From assembly GCA_014534385.1 (NCBI GenBank), contig JACVRP010000089.1, positions 1 through 10,393 on the forward strand: a stretch of 10,393 nucleotides of DNA, read 5' to 3'. The position numbers and the translations under genes are program-made. Every line of letters starts with the position of its first letter. Position 1 is the first letter of the stretch. Of the stretch, positions 1 through 5,905 are shown piece after piece. The notes under the pieces are model-generated. The model did not search any database. It had not been told where the DNA came from and saw only the letters and a list, made by a program, of their open reading frames with translations. Origin of the DNA: Cyanobacteria bacterium Co-bin13 (GTDB taxonomy: Bacteria > Cyanobacteriota > Cyanobacteriia > Phormidesmidales > Phormidesmidaceae).

Positions 1-190
1 CAAAGCGGCGGTATTGCATAGAGGAGGATGAAAAAGGGCCGAGTTTTAGGCGCGAAAGTACGCTTTCTAAAGCATTGTAAAGGAACTCACTGCTGGGTGC
101 TGCCCCGGCCCTAGGCCGAGGTGAGGCACAAGCCCACCCCGGCTTTTCCCTACAGCTCGCTCGAATGGTGCGGTTAGGAGTTGCGATCGC
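1..190. other. non-coding stretch left of rpiA
   Basis: I see no supportable gene here. The stretch lies downstream of the rpiA stop and holds several small inverted repeats: GCTTT-CT-AAAGC at 62-73, CGGCC-CTA-GGCCG at 106-118 and AAGCC-CACCCC-GGCTT at 130-145. None is followed by a convincing T-run on the minus strand, so no rpiA terminator can be assigned with confidence. A 28-codon ATG frame at 28-114 has a purine-rich sequence just upstream, but spaced too closely, and its peptide has no recognisable features. Confidence 0.5.
183..190. repeat. HIP1 octamer GCGATCGC
   Basis: Exact HIP1 palindrome directly abutting the last base of the rpiA stop codon, in non-coding DNA. HIP1 is heavily over-represented in many cyanobacterial genomes. 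Four exact copies in about 10 kb is far above the fraction of one copy expected by chance, which is a main reason for the cyanobacterial assignment. Confidence 0.95.
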
Positions 191-898
191 TTACAAATTG
201 CGAACGCTGGCCTGTCCGTCTTTAACTTCCCCCACCAGCACTTCCGTCGCGACGCCCACAAAGAGCCCATTTTCCAGCACGCCGGGGATGTTGTTGATGG
301 TCTTTTCTAGCTCTGCCGGGTTGTCAATGCCGGAGAAGGTCACGTCCAGCACCATGTTGCCCTGGTCGGTAATAACGGGACCATCTTTCTTAATGCCCAT
401 CCGCAGTTCAGGCTTGCCGCCCAACGCTTCTAGCGCTTTGGTGACGGGGGCGACCGCCATCGGCAGCACCTCCACCGGCAGCGGAAAAGTGCTGCCCAGC
501 TTGTCTACCAGCTTGGAGCTGTCTACCACCACAATGAACTCTTTGGCCAGCCCGTCTACGATTTTCTCGCGGGTATGGGCCGCCCCGCCGCCCTTGATCA
601 GGTTGAACTGAGCGTCAACTTCATCAGCCCCGTCAATCGCCAGCGCAATCTCATCCACCTCGTCTAGCGTCGTCAGGGGAATACCGTGCTGCTTGGCCAA
701 CACAGAAGCCTGAAAGGAGGTGGGAATGCCCTTAATATTGCTCAGCTCGCCCGACTTTAGCCGCTCCCCGATAAACTGAATGGCAAATGCCGTGGTCGAA
801 CCGGTGCCCAACCCGATAACCGTGTTGGACTGTACGCGGGCAGCCGCCGCGCGGCCTACTTCCTGCTTCATCAGCTTGACCGGATCTAATTCGCTCAT
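191..898 (-). CDS. rpiA: ribose-5-phosphate isomerase A
   Basis: A 235-residue protein of normal RpiA length that interconverts ribose-5-phosphate and ribulose-5-phosphate in the cytosol. In a cyanobacterium this serves both the oxidative pentose phosphate pathway and Calvin-cycle regeneration of RuBP. Visible motifs are the phosphate-binding GLGTGSTT (29-36), DGADEVD (89-95) and KGGGAAHTREKI (102-113). By alignment with E. coli RpiA, D89, D92, K102 and E111 match the active-site residues D81, D84, K94 and E103, with identical internal spacing. The ATG start at 898 is supported by GAGGAG at 907-912, 8 bases upstream. The gene is divergent from the alpha/beta hydrolase across a 117-bp gap and looks monocistronic. 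Nothing is missing or broken. Confidence 0.97.
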   Translation of the reverse strand: MSELDPVKLMKQEVGRAAAARVQSNTVIGLGTGSTTAFAIQFIGERLKSGELSNIKGIPTSFQASVLAKQHGIPLTTLDEVDEIALAIDGADEVDAQFNLIKGGGAAHTREKIVDGLAKEFIVVVDSSKLVDKLGSTFPLPVEVLPMAVAPVTKALEALGGKPELRMGIKKDGPVITDQGNMVLDVTFSGIDNPAELEKTINNIPGVLENGLFVGVATEVLVGEVKDGQASVRNL

Positions 899-906
899 CA
901 GCCCAT

Positions 907-912
907 CTCCTC
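907..912 (-). promoter_or_regulatory. ribosome binding site of rpiA
   Basis: The minus strand reads GAGGAG, 8 bases before the ATG at 898. It fits the start chosen for rpiA. Confidence 0.7.
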
Positions 913-971
913 GCTAGGTCTCTCGATCTCCGGTTTCTAGCATGACCCAAAGTGGTACCCCTGGAAAGGGT

Positions 972-980
972 TGCTAGAGT
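972..980 (+). promoter_or_regulatory. possible extended -10 of the alpha/beta hydrolase gene
   Basis: TG-C-TAGAGT resembles an extended -10 element (TGnTATAAT, 4 of 6 in the hexamer). It would start transcription about 30 bases before the ATG at 1016. No convincing -35 is visible, so this is only a candidate. Confidence 0.25.
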
Positions 981-1015
981 AGGAAAGAGGGTTTAAGGGG
1001 GCCGATAAAAGACCG

Positions 1016-1918
1016 ATGCAGCAAACTTCAGAGATCACAGTTCCTCGGCTGGGACATCAGCGAGTTTGGTACTGGCGGGGTTGGCGCATTCGCTACAGCT
1101 TCTTGCTGCCCGAAGACAGCGCTGCGCAGGGCAAAACGCCGCTGCTGCTGCTGCATGGATTCGGCGCTAACTTAAACCAGTGGCGCGACAACCTCTATCC
1201 CCTAAGCCAGCAGCGCCCGGTCTATGCGCTCGACTTTTTAGGCTTTGGCGCTTCTGAAAAGGCAGCTGCGGCCTACGGTACGGGGATCTGGACAGCTCAG
1301 GTGTTTGAGTTTTGGCAGACCTTCATTGGCCGGCCCGTGATTTTGATGGGGCATTCCTTGGGGGCGCTAGTGGCGTTGACAAGTGCGATCGCATATCTCG
1401 ATATGGTTGAGCGGGTAGTCATGCTCACCCTCCCTGCCGCTCGTCAGGAGCTGGTTTCTGGCTGGGTTGATACACTCTCGCGCCGGGTCGAGAGCGTCTT
1501 TTCCACGCCCCTGCTGATGCGGCCTCTGTTTTGGTTTTTGCGCCGCCCCCAGTTTCTCAAAAAGGTGCTCCAGTCGATTTACCTGGACCCAACCCGCGTT
1601 GACGAAGAGCTGATCTCCCACTTTGCCCTGCCGCCTACAGAGCGCGGATCGGCGCGGACGCTGTGCTATCTGGTGCGATCGCGCACCGCTGCTGACTTTA
1701 GCCCCAGCACCCAAGACTTGGTGACCGCCCTGGCAGTACCGGCCCTGCTGATCTGGGGAGAAAAAGACCGAGTCATCGCTCCAGCCTGGGCCGAAAAGCT
1801 GGCCCCGCTCAACCCCCTATTGACCTACAGAGCCATTCCCGAGGCTGGGCACTGCGTCTTCGATGAGCAGCCCGATGCCGTCAACCGGCTGGTGCTAGAT
1901 TGGGCCGAAGGCGTCTAA
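1016..1918 (+). CDS. alpha/beta-fold hydrolase, substrate unknown
   Basis: A 300-residue single-domain alpha/beta hydrolase. The catalytic set is complete: oxyanion-region HGFG (47-50), nucleophile elbow GHSLG with Ser114, acid Asp251 in WGEKDRV, and His279 in EAGHCVF. The segment of about 140-235 between the elbow and the acid is a helical cap rich in aromatic and arginine residues, and probably sets specificity. There is no signal peptide, so it is probably cytosolic or peripheral. The fold covers esterases, MenH-like enzymes and chlorophyll-ester hydrolases, and nothing here picks one, so I give no gene symbol. The start ATG has only a loosely placed AAGGGGG (995-1001). The gene converges on the kinase gene: its TAA at 1916-1918 shares bases with the opposite TAG. 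Confidence 0.9.
   Translation: MQQTSEITVPRLGHQRVWYWRGWRIRYSFLLPEDSAAQGKTPLLLLHGFGANLNQWRDNLYPLSQQRPVYALDFLGFGASEKAAAAYGTGIWTAQVFEFWQTFIGRPVILMGHSLGALVALTSAIAYLDMVERVVMLTLPAARQELVSGWVDTLSRRVESVFSTPLLMRPLFWFLRRPQFLKKVLQSIYLDPTRVDEELISHFALPPTERGSARTLCYLVRSRTAADFSPSTQDLVTALAVPALLIWGEKDRVIAPAWAEKLAPLNPLLTYRAIPEAGHCVFDEQPDAVNRLVLDWAEGV
1385..1392. repeat. HIP1 octamer GCGATCGC in the hydrolase gene
   Basis: Exact copy read in frame as GCG ATC GCA, encoding Ala124-Ile125-Ala126 just after the nucleophile elbow. Confidence 0.95.
1675..1682. repeat. HIP1 octamer GCGATCGC in the hydrolase gene
   Basis: Exact copy read in another frame, spanning the codons for Val220-Arg221-Ser222-Arg223. Two copies in one gene, in different frames, argue for selection on the DNA word rather than on the protein. 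Confidence 0.95.
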
Positions 1919-3018
1919 AACAGAGTAACGGTGCTGCTGTTGAGTCCGGTGCGCTGCCGGGGCTGTTTGCAGGCAGTCCGCCGCATGCGCCACCGCCGAA
2001 TGGCTGCGGCCTCCCGCTGAATCGGCGTGAGGTACCCGTCTAGGGGCACAACTGGGGTTTCTCCGTAGGGGGAGTCAGCAACCGGAAGCTGGGTGTTCAT
2101 GCAGTCTGACAACACATCCAGGTAGGGCTCTAGGGCGAGCGCTCGCTCCAGTTCTTCTACGGTTTGATAGCGCTGGTCGAGGGCTGGCTGCAGCATCTTC
2201 CGCAGCACCTTGGCAAAATGGGGGCTGAGGGCGACCGTGTGCTCCCAGCGCACTTCGCATGTGCGGGTATCAACATCAAACTCAAAGGGCACCTTGGCCG
2301 TTAGCAGATATAGGCAGGTCATGCCGAGGGCATAGATGTCGCTGGCATAGATGGGGCGCAGAGTCTGCTGCTCTGGCGGCGCAAAGCCGGGGGTGCCCAC
2401 AAATTGAGTGACCGGAGACTGATAAGCGCCATCCTCACCCTCTGAGAGCAGCTCTCGCACCGCGCCAAAGTCAATTAGCACCAGGCGATTGTCTTCCCGG
2501 CAGCGAATGATGTTGGGCGGCTTAATGTCCCGGTGGATAATTCGGTGCCGGTGAATGAATTTGAGGACGGGCAGAATTTCTCGCAGGAACAGCTTCACCT
2601 GGGTTTCGCTTTGCCGACCGGAGCGGCGCACCTCCTGGGCTAGCGTTTCCCCCTGGACAAATTCCTGAACCAGGTAAAAGTCTTCTTTGGCAGTGAAGTA
2701 GTCTAGCAGCTGGGGAATCTGGGAGTGCCCGCCCAGCTTGGCCAGAATTCGGGCCTCTCGCACAAACCGCACCTTGGCCCGCGCCAGAGACATCTCGTTG
2801 CGAGTTTTAGGGCAAAGCTGCTTGATGACGCATAGAGGGCTGCCCGGCAGAGAAGCATCCTGGGCCAAAAAAGTTACGCCAAAACCGCCCCGTCCTAGCA
2901 CCCGCAGGATCCGGTAGCGCTCACGAAATAGCTGCCCCGTGCGGCAGTACGAGCGAATTTCTGCCTGGGCTGCTCGTTCATCCCGAAAGTCTGCAAGGTT
3001 GGCGGGCGAGTCGTACAT
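1915..3018 (-). CDS. serine/threonine protein kinase, cyanobacterial PknB-like
   Basis: A eukaryotic-like Ser/Thr kinase of 367 residues from the ATG at 3018. An in-frame TTG at 3084 would add 22 residues. Numbering from ATG, the catalytic domain spans about 35-300: glycine loop GRGGFG (42-47), catalytic Lys66 in CVIKQL, helix-C Glu88, catalytic loop HRDIKPPN (162-169, Asp164), DFG (183-185), APPE (213-216) and SDIYALG with Asp227. All invariant residues are present, so it should be active. The ...PGSPLCVIKQL... stretch is typical of cyanobacterial Spk-type kinases. The tail of about 65 residues is basic at the end and has no TPR, WD40, PASTA or membrane segment, so the kinase is probably soluble. 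Neither candidate start has a clear ribosome binding site; I prefer ATG because the added residues look unstructured. No neighbour suggests a substrate. Confidence 0.93.
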   Translation of the reverse strand: MYDSPANLADFRDERAAQAEIRSYCRTGQLFRERYRILRVLGRGGFGVTFLAQDASLPGSPLCVIKQLCPKTRNEMSLARAKVRFVREARILAKLGGHSQIPQLLDYFTAKEDFYLVQEFVQGETLAQEVRRSGRQSETQVKLFLREILPVLKFIHRHRIIHRDIKPPNIIRCREDNRLVLIDFGAVRELLSEGEDGAYQSPVTQFVGTPGFAPPEQQTLRPIYASDIYALGMTCLYLLTAKVPFEFDVDTRTCEVRWEHTVALSPHFAKVLRKMLQPALDQRYQTVEELERALALEPYLDVLSDCMNTQLPVADSPYGETPVVPLDGYLTPIQREAAAIRRWRMRRTACKQPRQRTGLNSSTVTLF

Positions 3019-3088
3019 GGGACAGCGGCGGGTAAGAGATGGGCTGAAAAAGGCACCCCTCAAATCTAGCCGAGGGTAGGGCAATTTC

Positions 3089-3104
3089 GGTAGAGTAATC
3101 TACC
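3089..3104. repeat. inverted repeat GGTAGA-GTAA-TCTACC upstream of the kinase
   Basis: A perfect 6-bp inverted repeat with a 4-base spacer. It lies between the candidate kinase promoter (3130-3138) and the kinase start codons. It could form a small RNA hairpin in the leader or be a dimeric-repressor site. There is no T-run, so it is not a terminator. Confidence 0.45.
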
Positions 3105-3129
3105 AAAGGAGTTACCCAAGTTTCCTGGC

Positions 3130-3138
3130 ACTATAGCA
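3130..3138 (-). promoter_or_regulatory. candidate extended -10 of the kinase gene
   Basis: On the minus strand TG-C-TATAGT matches the extended -10 pattern (5 of 6 in the hexamer). No good -35 lies 16-18 bases upstream, as is common for extended -10 promoters. The predicted start near 3123 gives a leader of about 40 bases to the TTG (3084) or about 105 bases to the ATG (3018). Confidence 0.35.
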
Positions 3139-3197
3139 TTGAATCGGCCAGTCGTTTGCAGAGCGAGGACAGCGGGGTACAGCTGCGGTAGATGGGG

Positions 3198-4292
3198 CTA
3201 TGCAGGCGGCAGCCAAAAGCGAAACTCACTGCCTTGCCCTGGCTGGCTTTCGACCTCGATCTGGCCCCCCTGAATCTCGACCAGACGGCGACAGATGGTT
3301 AGGCCAACGCCTGTACCGCCAGAGGTGCGATCTCGCGATCGATCGGCCCGCCAAAACCGCTCAAAGACATAGGGCAGATCCTCTGCTGCAATCCCAACCC
3401 CGGTATCTTGAACGGCCATCCACACTTTGCCAGGCTCGGTGTAGGCTGACACTGTTATAGTGCCCCGTTCGGTATAGCGGAGAGCATTTCCCAGCAAATT
3501 TACCAAAATTTGTTCGATCCTTTCAGGGTCTGCCTTGACGGCTGGAAGCGAGGTCGGGCAGCTGAGCTCAAACTTGAGCGGGTCATCCTCGGTGAGCTGA
3601 TCCGAAAATCGCTGCACCAGGTTGGCTAGCAGGGGCTCCAGGTGCACCGGCTGAAGCTGCACTGGCAAGTACCCCGCCTCCAGCCTGGAAAGCTCCTGCA
3701 GGTCGTTGACCAATCGCTGCAGACGACTCATCTCGTGGGCCAGCCGCTGATAGAGATCGGCAGAGGGGGCCACCGTTTCGTCGGCCAGCCCCTCTAGATA
3801 GCCCTTAACAATGGTCAGCGGCGTTCGCAGTTCGTGGGTGAGGTCGCCGACCAGTTCCCGGCGGCGCTGCTCTACCCCCTCTAAGTCCGAGGCCATGCGG
3901 TTAAAGCTCAAAGCCAGCCGCTGAATCTCTGGAATATCTGAGTCGGGCACCCGCTCCGAAAACTGCCCGGAGGCAAACTGGCGGGTGACCTCTTCCATTT
4001 GATCTAGAGGCCGGATGATCCGCCGCGAAACCCAGTAGCTCAGGCCCCCAGCGGCACTGCCCCCGAGCAGCACCGACCAGATCATGCCGCGCGTCCAAGC
4101 CAGCTCAAAGCCTCTCAGCAGCTGAGTTTTGACCTGGCGCACGCTAAAGCTGTAGGTTTCAATCCGCTCCAGGGTGACCACAAAAATGCGAGGGGAGTAG
4201 AAGCGGCCAATGCCTGCCAGGGTCACAATGCCGACTCCCATCACAATCAGGTGGGATAGAAAAAGGCGGCTACGCAGGCTGAGCTTGGACAT
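3198..4292 (-). CDS. two-TM sensor histidine kinase (HAMP-HisKA-HATPase)
   Basis: A 364-residue membrane sensor kinase. TM1 is about 10-29, then a periplasmic segment of only about 40 residues (30-68), TM2 about 70-88, HAMP about 89-141, and HisKA with phospho-acceptor His153 in THELRTPL. The ATPase domain has N-box NLLGNALRY (265-273), G1 DTGVG (296-300), F-box FERFWRADRSR (310-320) and G2 GGTGVGL (325-331). All catalytic boxes are intact. The sensing loop is too small for a PAS or Cache domain, so the stimulus may be detected in the membrane or envelope. The layout is BaeS/PhoR-like; the exact orthologue is not recognised. No response regulator lies beside it, so it is an orphan here. The ATG at 4292 has no strong ribosome binding site. 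It begins 73 bp after the ferredoxin stop. Confidence 0.95.
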   Translation of the reverse strand: MSKLSLRSRLFLSHLIVMGVGIVTLAGIGRFYSPRIFVVTLERIETYSFSVRQVKTQLLRGFELAWTRGMIWSVLLGGSAAGGLSYWVSRRIIRPLDQMEEVTRQFASGQFSERVPDSDIPEIQRLALSFNRMASDLEGVEQRRRELVGDLTHELRTPLTIVKGYLEGLADETVAPSADLYQRLAHEMSRLQRLVNDLQELSRLEAGYLPVQLQPVHLEPLLANLVQRFSDQLTEDDPLKFELSCPTSLPAVKADPERIEQILVNLLGNALRYTERGTITVSAYTEPGKVWMAVQDTGVGIAAEDLPYVFERFWRADRSRDRTSGGTGVGLTICRRLVEIQGGQIEVESQPGQGSEFRFWLPPA

Positions 4293-4329
4293 AACACCAG
4301 GGAGTAGGGTTGGGGTGAGCGCATCGCTG

Positions 4330-4368
4330 ACAGGTCAACCGACGGCCTTACCCAACCAAAACAGGTCA
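4330..4368. repeat. pair of direct repeats ACAGGTCA, 31 bp apart
   Basis: ACAGGTCA occurs at 4330-4337 and 4361-4368, a 31-bp period of about three helical turns. Both lie in the gap between the ferredoxin and the histidine kinase, and the second overlaps the ferredoxin stop codon. It could be a regulator site for the kinase gene or chance. Confidence 0.3.
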
Positions 4369-4593
4369 GGTAGGGGTATTTTGCAGTTCGGGCTTTTCCT
4401 CCGGCAGGATAGCGCCCTCTACCGGGCACACCTGCAGGCAAATGCCGCAGTCAATGCAGGTTGCGAAATCTATCCAGTACCAGTCAGTTCCCTTGACGTT
4501 TTTGCCGGGGCCGTCGTGGATGCAGGCAACCGGACAGGCATCAACACAATCGGCAACGCCTTCACAGACGTTGGTGACAATGGTATGAGGCAC
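4366..4593 (-). CDS. small dicluster (7Fe/8Fe-type) ferredoxin
   Basis: A 75-residue soluble electron carrier. Numbering from the GTG start, cysteines are at 10, 16, 20, 24 and 46, 49, 52, 56. The second half has the classic CxxCxxCxxxCP (46-57). The first half is C-x5-C-x3-CP-x2-C and lacks the second Cys of a CxxC. By analogy with Azotobacter FdI-type 7Fe ferredoxins, C10/C16/C56 would hold a [3Fe-4S] cluster and C20/C46/C49/C52 a [4Fe-4S] cluster, with C24 spare. That cluster content is inference. The start is GTG at 4593, not the upstream TTG at 4611: AAGGAG (4599-4604) sits 5 bases before GTG, and the protein then begins MPHTIVTNVC, as I recall for cyanobacterial relatives such as Synechocystis Ssr3184. 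The redox partner is unknown. Confidence 0.92.
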   Translation of the reverse strand: MPHTIVTNVCEGVADCVDACPVACIHDGPGKNVKGTDWYWIDFATCIDCGICLQVCPVEGAILPEEKPELQNTPT

Positions 4594-4598
4594 GATAA

Positions 4599-4604
4599 CT
4601 CCTT
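4599..4604 (-). promoter_or_regulatory. ribosome binding site fixing the ferredoxin GTG start
   Basis: The minus strand reads AAGGAG, then TTATC, then GTG. This is the clearest Shine-Dalgarno sequence in the window and rules out the TTG six codons upstream, which would place the site inside the coding region. Confidence 0.85.
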
Positions 4605-4622
4605 GATTCAAATAACTGCGTT

Positions 4623-4656
4623 GGGGAAACTTTTGAAAATGATAAAAAGGTTCCCC
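4623..4656 (-). other. intergenic hairpin between hisZ and the ferredoxin
   Basis: Arms GGGGAAACTTTT (4623-4634) and AAAAGGTTCCCC (4645-4656) form a 12-bp stem with one mismatch around a 10-base loop. It begins 8 bases after the hisZ stop and ends 18 bases before the ferredoxin ribosome binding site. On the minus strand the stem is not followed by a T-run, so it is not a standard intrinsic terminator. It may be an RNA processing or stabilising element that sets different levels for the two genes. Confidence 0.55.
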
Positions 4657-4663
4657 TACTAAG

Positions 4664-5905
4664 CTAGTTTAAGGATTCAATTTCCGGCAATCCATCGGCT
4701 TTGATCCAGGCAATGCGGCTAATTTGCCGCAGCCGAGCCACTTCCCGAATTCGCTCCGGGTCGCTAGCGGTATCAAGGTGGACTTCAACCCGCACTAGAC
4801 TGGCCGACTCTCGGATCGTTTGAGCATAGGCAAAGGCGGCGGCGACAGCCTGGGCGGTGGTGGGCACAATTAGCCATTCGCTGGGGGCCGTTGCTTGGGG
4901 CAGCTGTCCGCTGACCAGCAGCGCCTGGTGCAGCGCCTCCAGGCTCCACATGAAGCCAATGCCGGGGTAGCCCTGGCCCTGGGGGTGGAAGACGCTGAGC
5001 AGATTGTCGTAGCGGCCGCCGCGCCCGAGCACCTGACAGCCTGTGTCGGTGCGGCTCACCACTTCAAACACAATGCCCGTGTAGTAGTCGAAGGTTTGAA
5101 TCAGGCTTAGGTCCAGGGTCAGAGCCGGTAGACTGGCAGCCGCCTGCCCTGGGGCCTGGGTCACCTCTCGCAGCAGCGAAATTAAGGACTTGAGCCGGTT
5201 TACGGTCTCCTGCTGCTCTGAGGTCAGGCTGAGGCTAGAGACAGCCTGCAGCACGTCCTCTGGCTTGCCGCGCAAATCCATTAGCTGCAGGGCTCGCTGC
5301 AGCAGCTCCGGGGCTAGAGGCAGCGCTTCTAGGGTAACGCGATCTAGGTGTGCGATCGCAGCCCTAACCGACTCTCGCACGTCCTCTGGAAAGGATAAAA
5401 GCAGCGACTGGGTTAGCCCTGCATCTCCCAAAATCAGGTGCCAATCCGGCAGATTGAGCGCCCTTAGAGAATCGGCCAGCAGCAGCAAAATCTCGGCATC
5501 GGCTAGGTCGCCCTTGGCCCCCAACAGCTCAATGCCGCACTGGTAAAACTCCTGCTGCCCGCCCTGGCTACCCTTGTCAGCCCGCCGAAACACGTTGGCG
5601 TTGTAATAGAGCCGTTGCGGATAGGTCACCCGCGCTAGTCGAGTCACCGCCGTACGAGCGATCGAGGCCGTTAGCTCAGGTCGCAGGCCCAGCCGCTCTT
5701 CTGAGCCAGACTGCAGCTCAATCACCGTAGACTGCTCAATCGCCCCTCCGGCCATCAGCGTCTCCATGCGCTCCACGGTGGAAGTCATAATTCGGTGATA
5801 GCCCCACCGTTGAAAGACCTGCTCTAGCCGCTCCTCGATCCAGTATTTCTGAGCGACATCTAGGGGCAGTAAATCCTTTGTCCCCGCTGGGGGTTGGTAA
5901 ACCAT
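4664..5905 (-). CDS. hisZ: ATP phosphoribosyltransferase regulatory subunit HisZ
   Basis: A 413-residue class-II synthetase paralogue that activates the short-form HisG in the first step of histidine synthesis. The fold is HisRS-like: PAGTKDLLP (6-14), RPELT (75-79), FRRADKG...EFYQCGIELLG (106-129), FDYYTGIVFE (272-281) and GGRYDNL (296-302). The HisRS catalytic Arg of the RGLDYY motif is replaced: Q270-T-F-D-Y-Y stands in its place, and the C-terminal domain does not look like a canonical anticodon-binding domain. Both points favour HisZ over histidyl-tRNA synthetase. The ATG at 5905 shares its A with the TAA stop of the J-domain gene (TAATG), so the two are probably translationally coupled. 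An AAG-rich purine stretch just upstream may act as a weak ribosome binding site. hisG is not in the window. Confidence 0.9.
   Translation of the reverse strand: MVYQPPAGTKDLLPLDVAQKYWIEERLEQVFQRWGYHRIMTSTVERMETLMAGGAIEQSTVIELQSGSEERLGLRPELTASIARTAVTRLARVTYPQRLYYNANVFRRADKGSQGGQQEFYQCGIELLGAKGDLADAEILLLLADSLRALNLPDWHLILGDAGLTQSLLLSFPEDVRESVRAAIAHLDRVTLEALPLAPELLQRALQLMDLRGKPEDVLQAVSSLSLTSEQQETVNRLKSLISLLREVTQAPGQAAASLPALTLDLSLIQTFDYYTGIVFEVVSRTDTGCQVLGRGGRYDNLLSVFHPQGQGYPGIGFMWSLEALHQALLVSGQLPQATAPSEWLIVPTTAQAVAAAFAYAQTIRESASLVRVEVHLDTASDPERIREVARLRQISRIAWIKADGLPEIESLN
5352..5359. repeat. HIP1 octamer GCGATCGC in hisZ
   Basis: Exact copy read on the minus strand as GCG ATC GCA, encoding Ala183-Ile184-Ala185 of HisZ. 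Confidence 0.95.

Noticed and set aside
28..114. 28-codon ATG frame near the left edge with a GGAGG-like sequence before it
   Set aside because: The spacing from the purine tract to ATG is too short, the peptide has no recognisable features, and the frame ends in a region of inverted repeats.
130..148. Hairpin AAGCC-CACCCC-GGCTT as rpiA terminator
   Set aside because: The stem is only 5 bp, and on the minus strand it is followed by GTGCC rather than a T-run.
165..611. 148-residue plus-strand frame opposite rpiA
   Set aside because: It lies wholly antisense to a gene with complete RpiA motifs; Ser/Thr/Pro-rich shadow composition and no ribosome binding site.
3198..4292. Assigning the histidine kinase to NblS or another named cyanobacterial Hik
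   Set aside because: No PAS domain is present, and the short periplasmic loop is not specific enough to name an orthologue.
4210..4662. 150-residue plus-strand frame across the ferredoxin and the histidine kinase start
   Set aside because: It is antisense to the ferredoxin, whose cysteine motifs and strong ribosome binding site are clear; the protein has no family resemblance.
4664..5905. Annotation as histidyl-tRNA synthetase (hisS)
   Set aside because: The catalytic Arg of the HisRS RGLDYY motif is replaced (Q270), and the C-terminal domain does not look like a standard anticodon-binding domain, so HisZ fits better.
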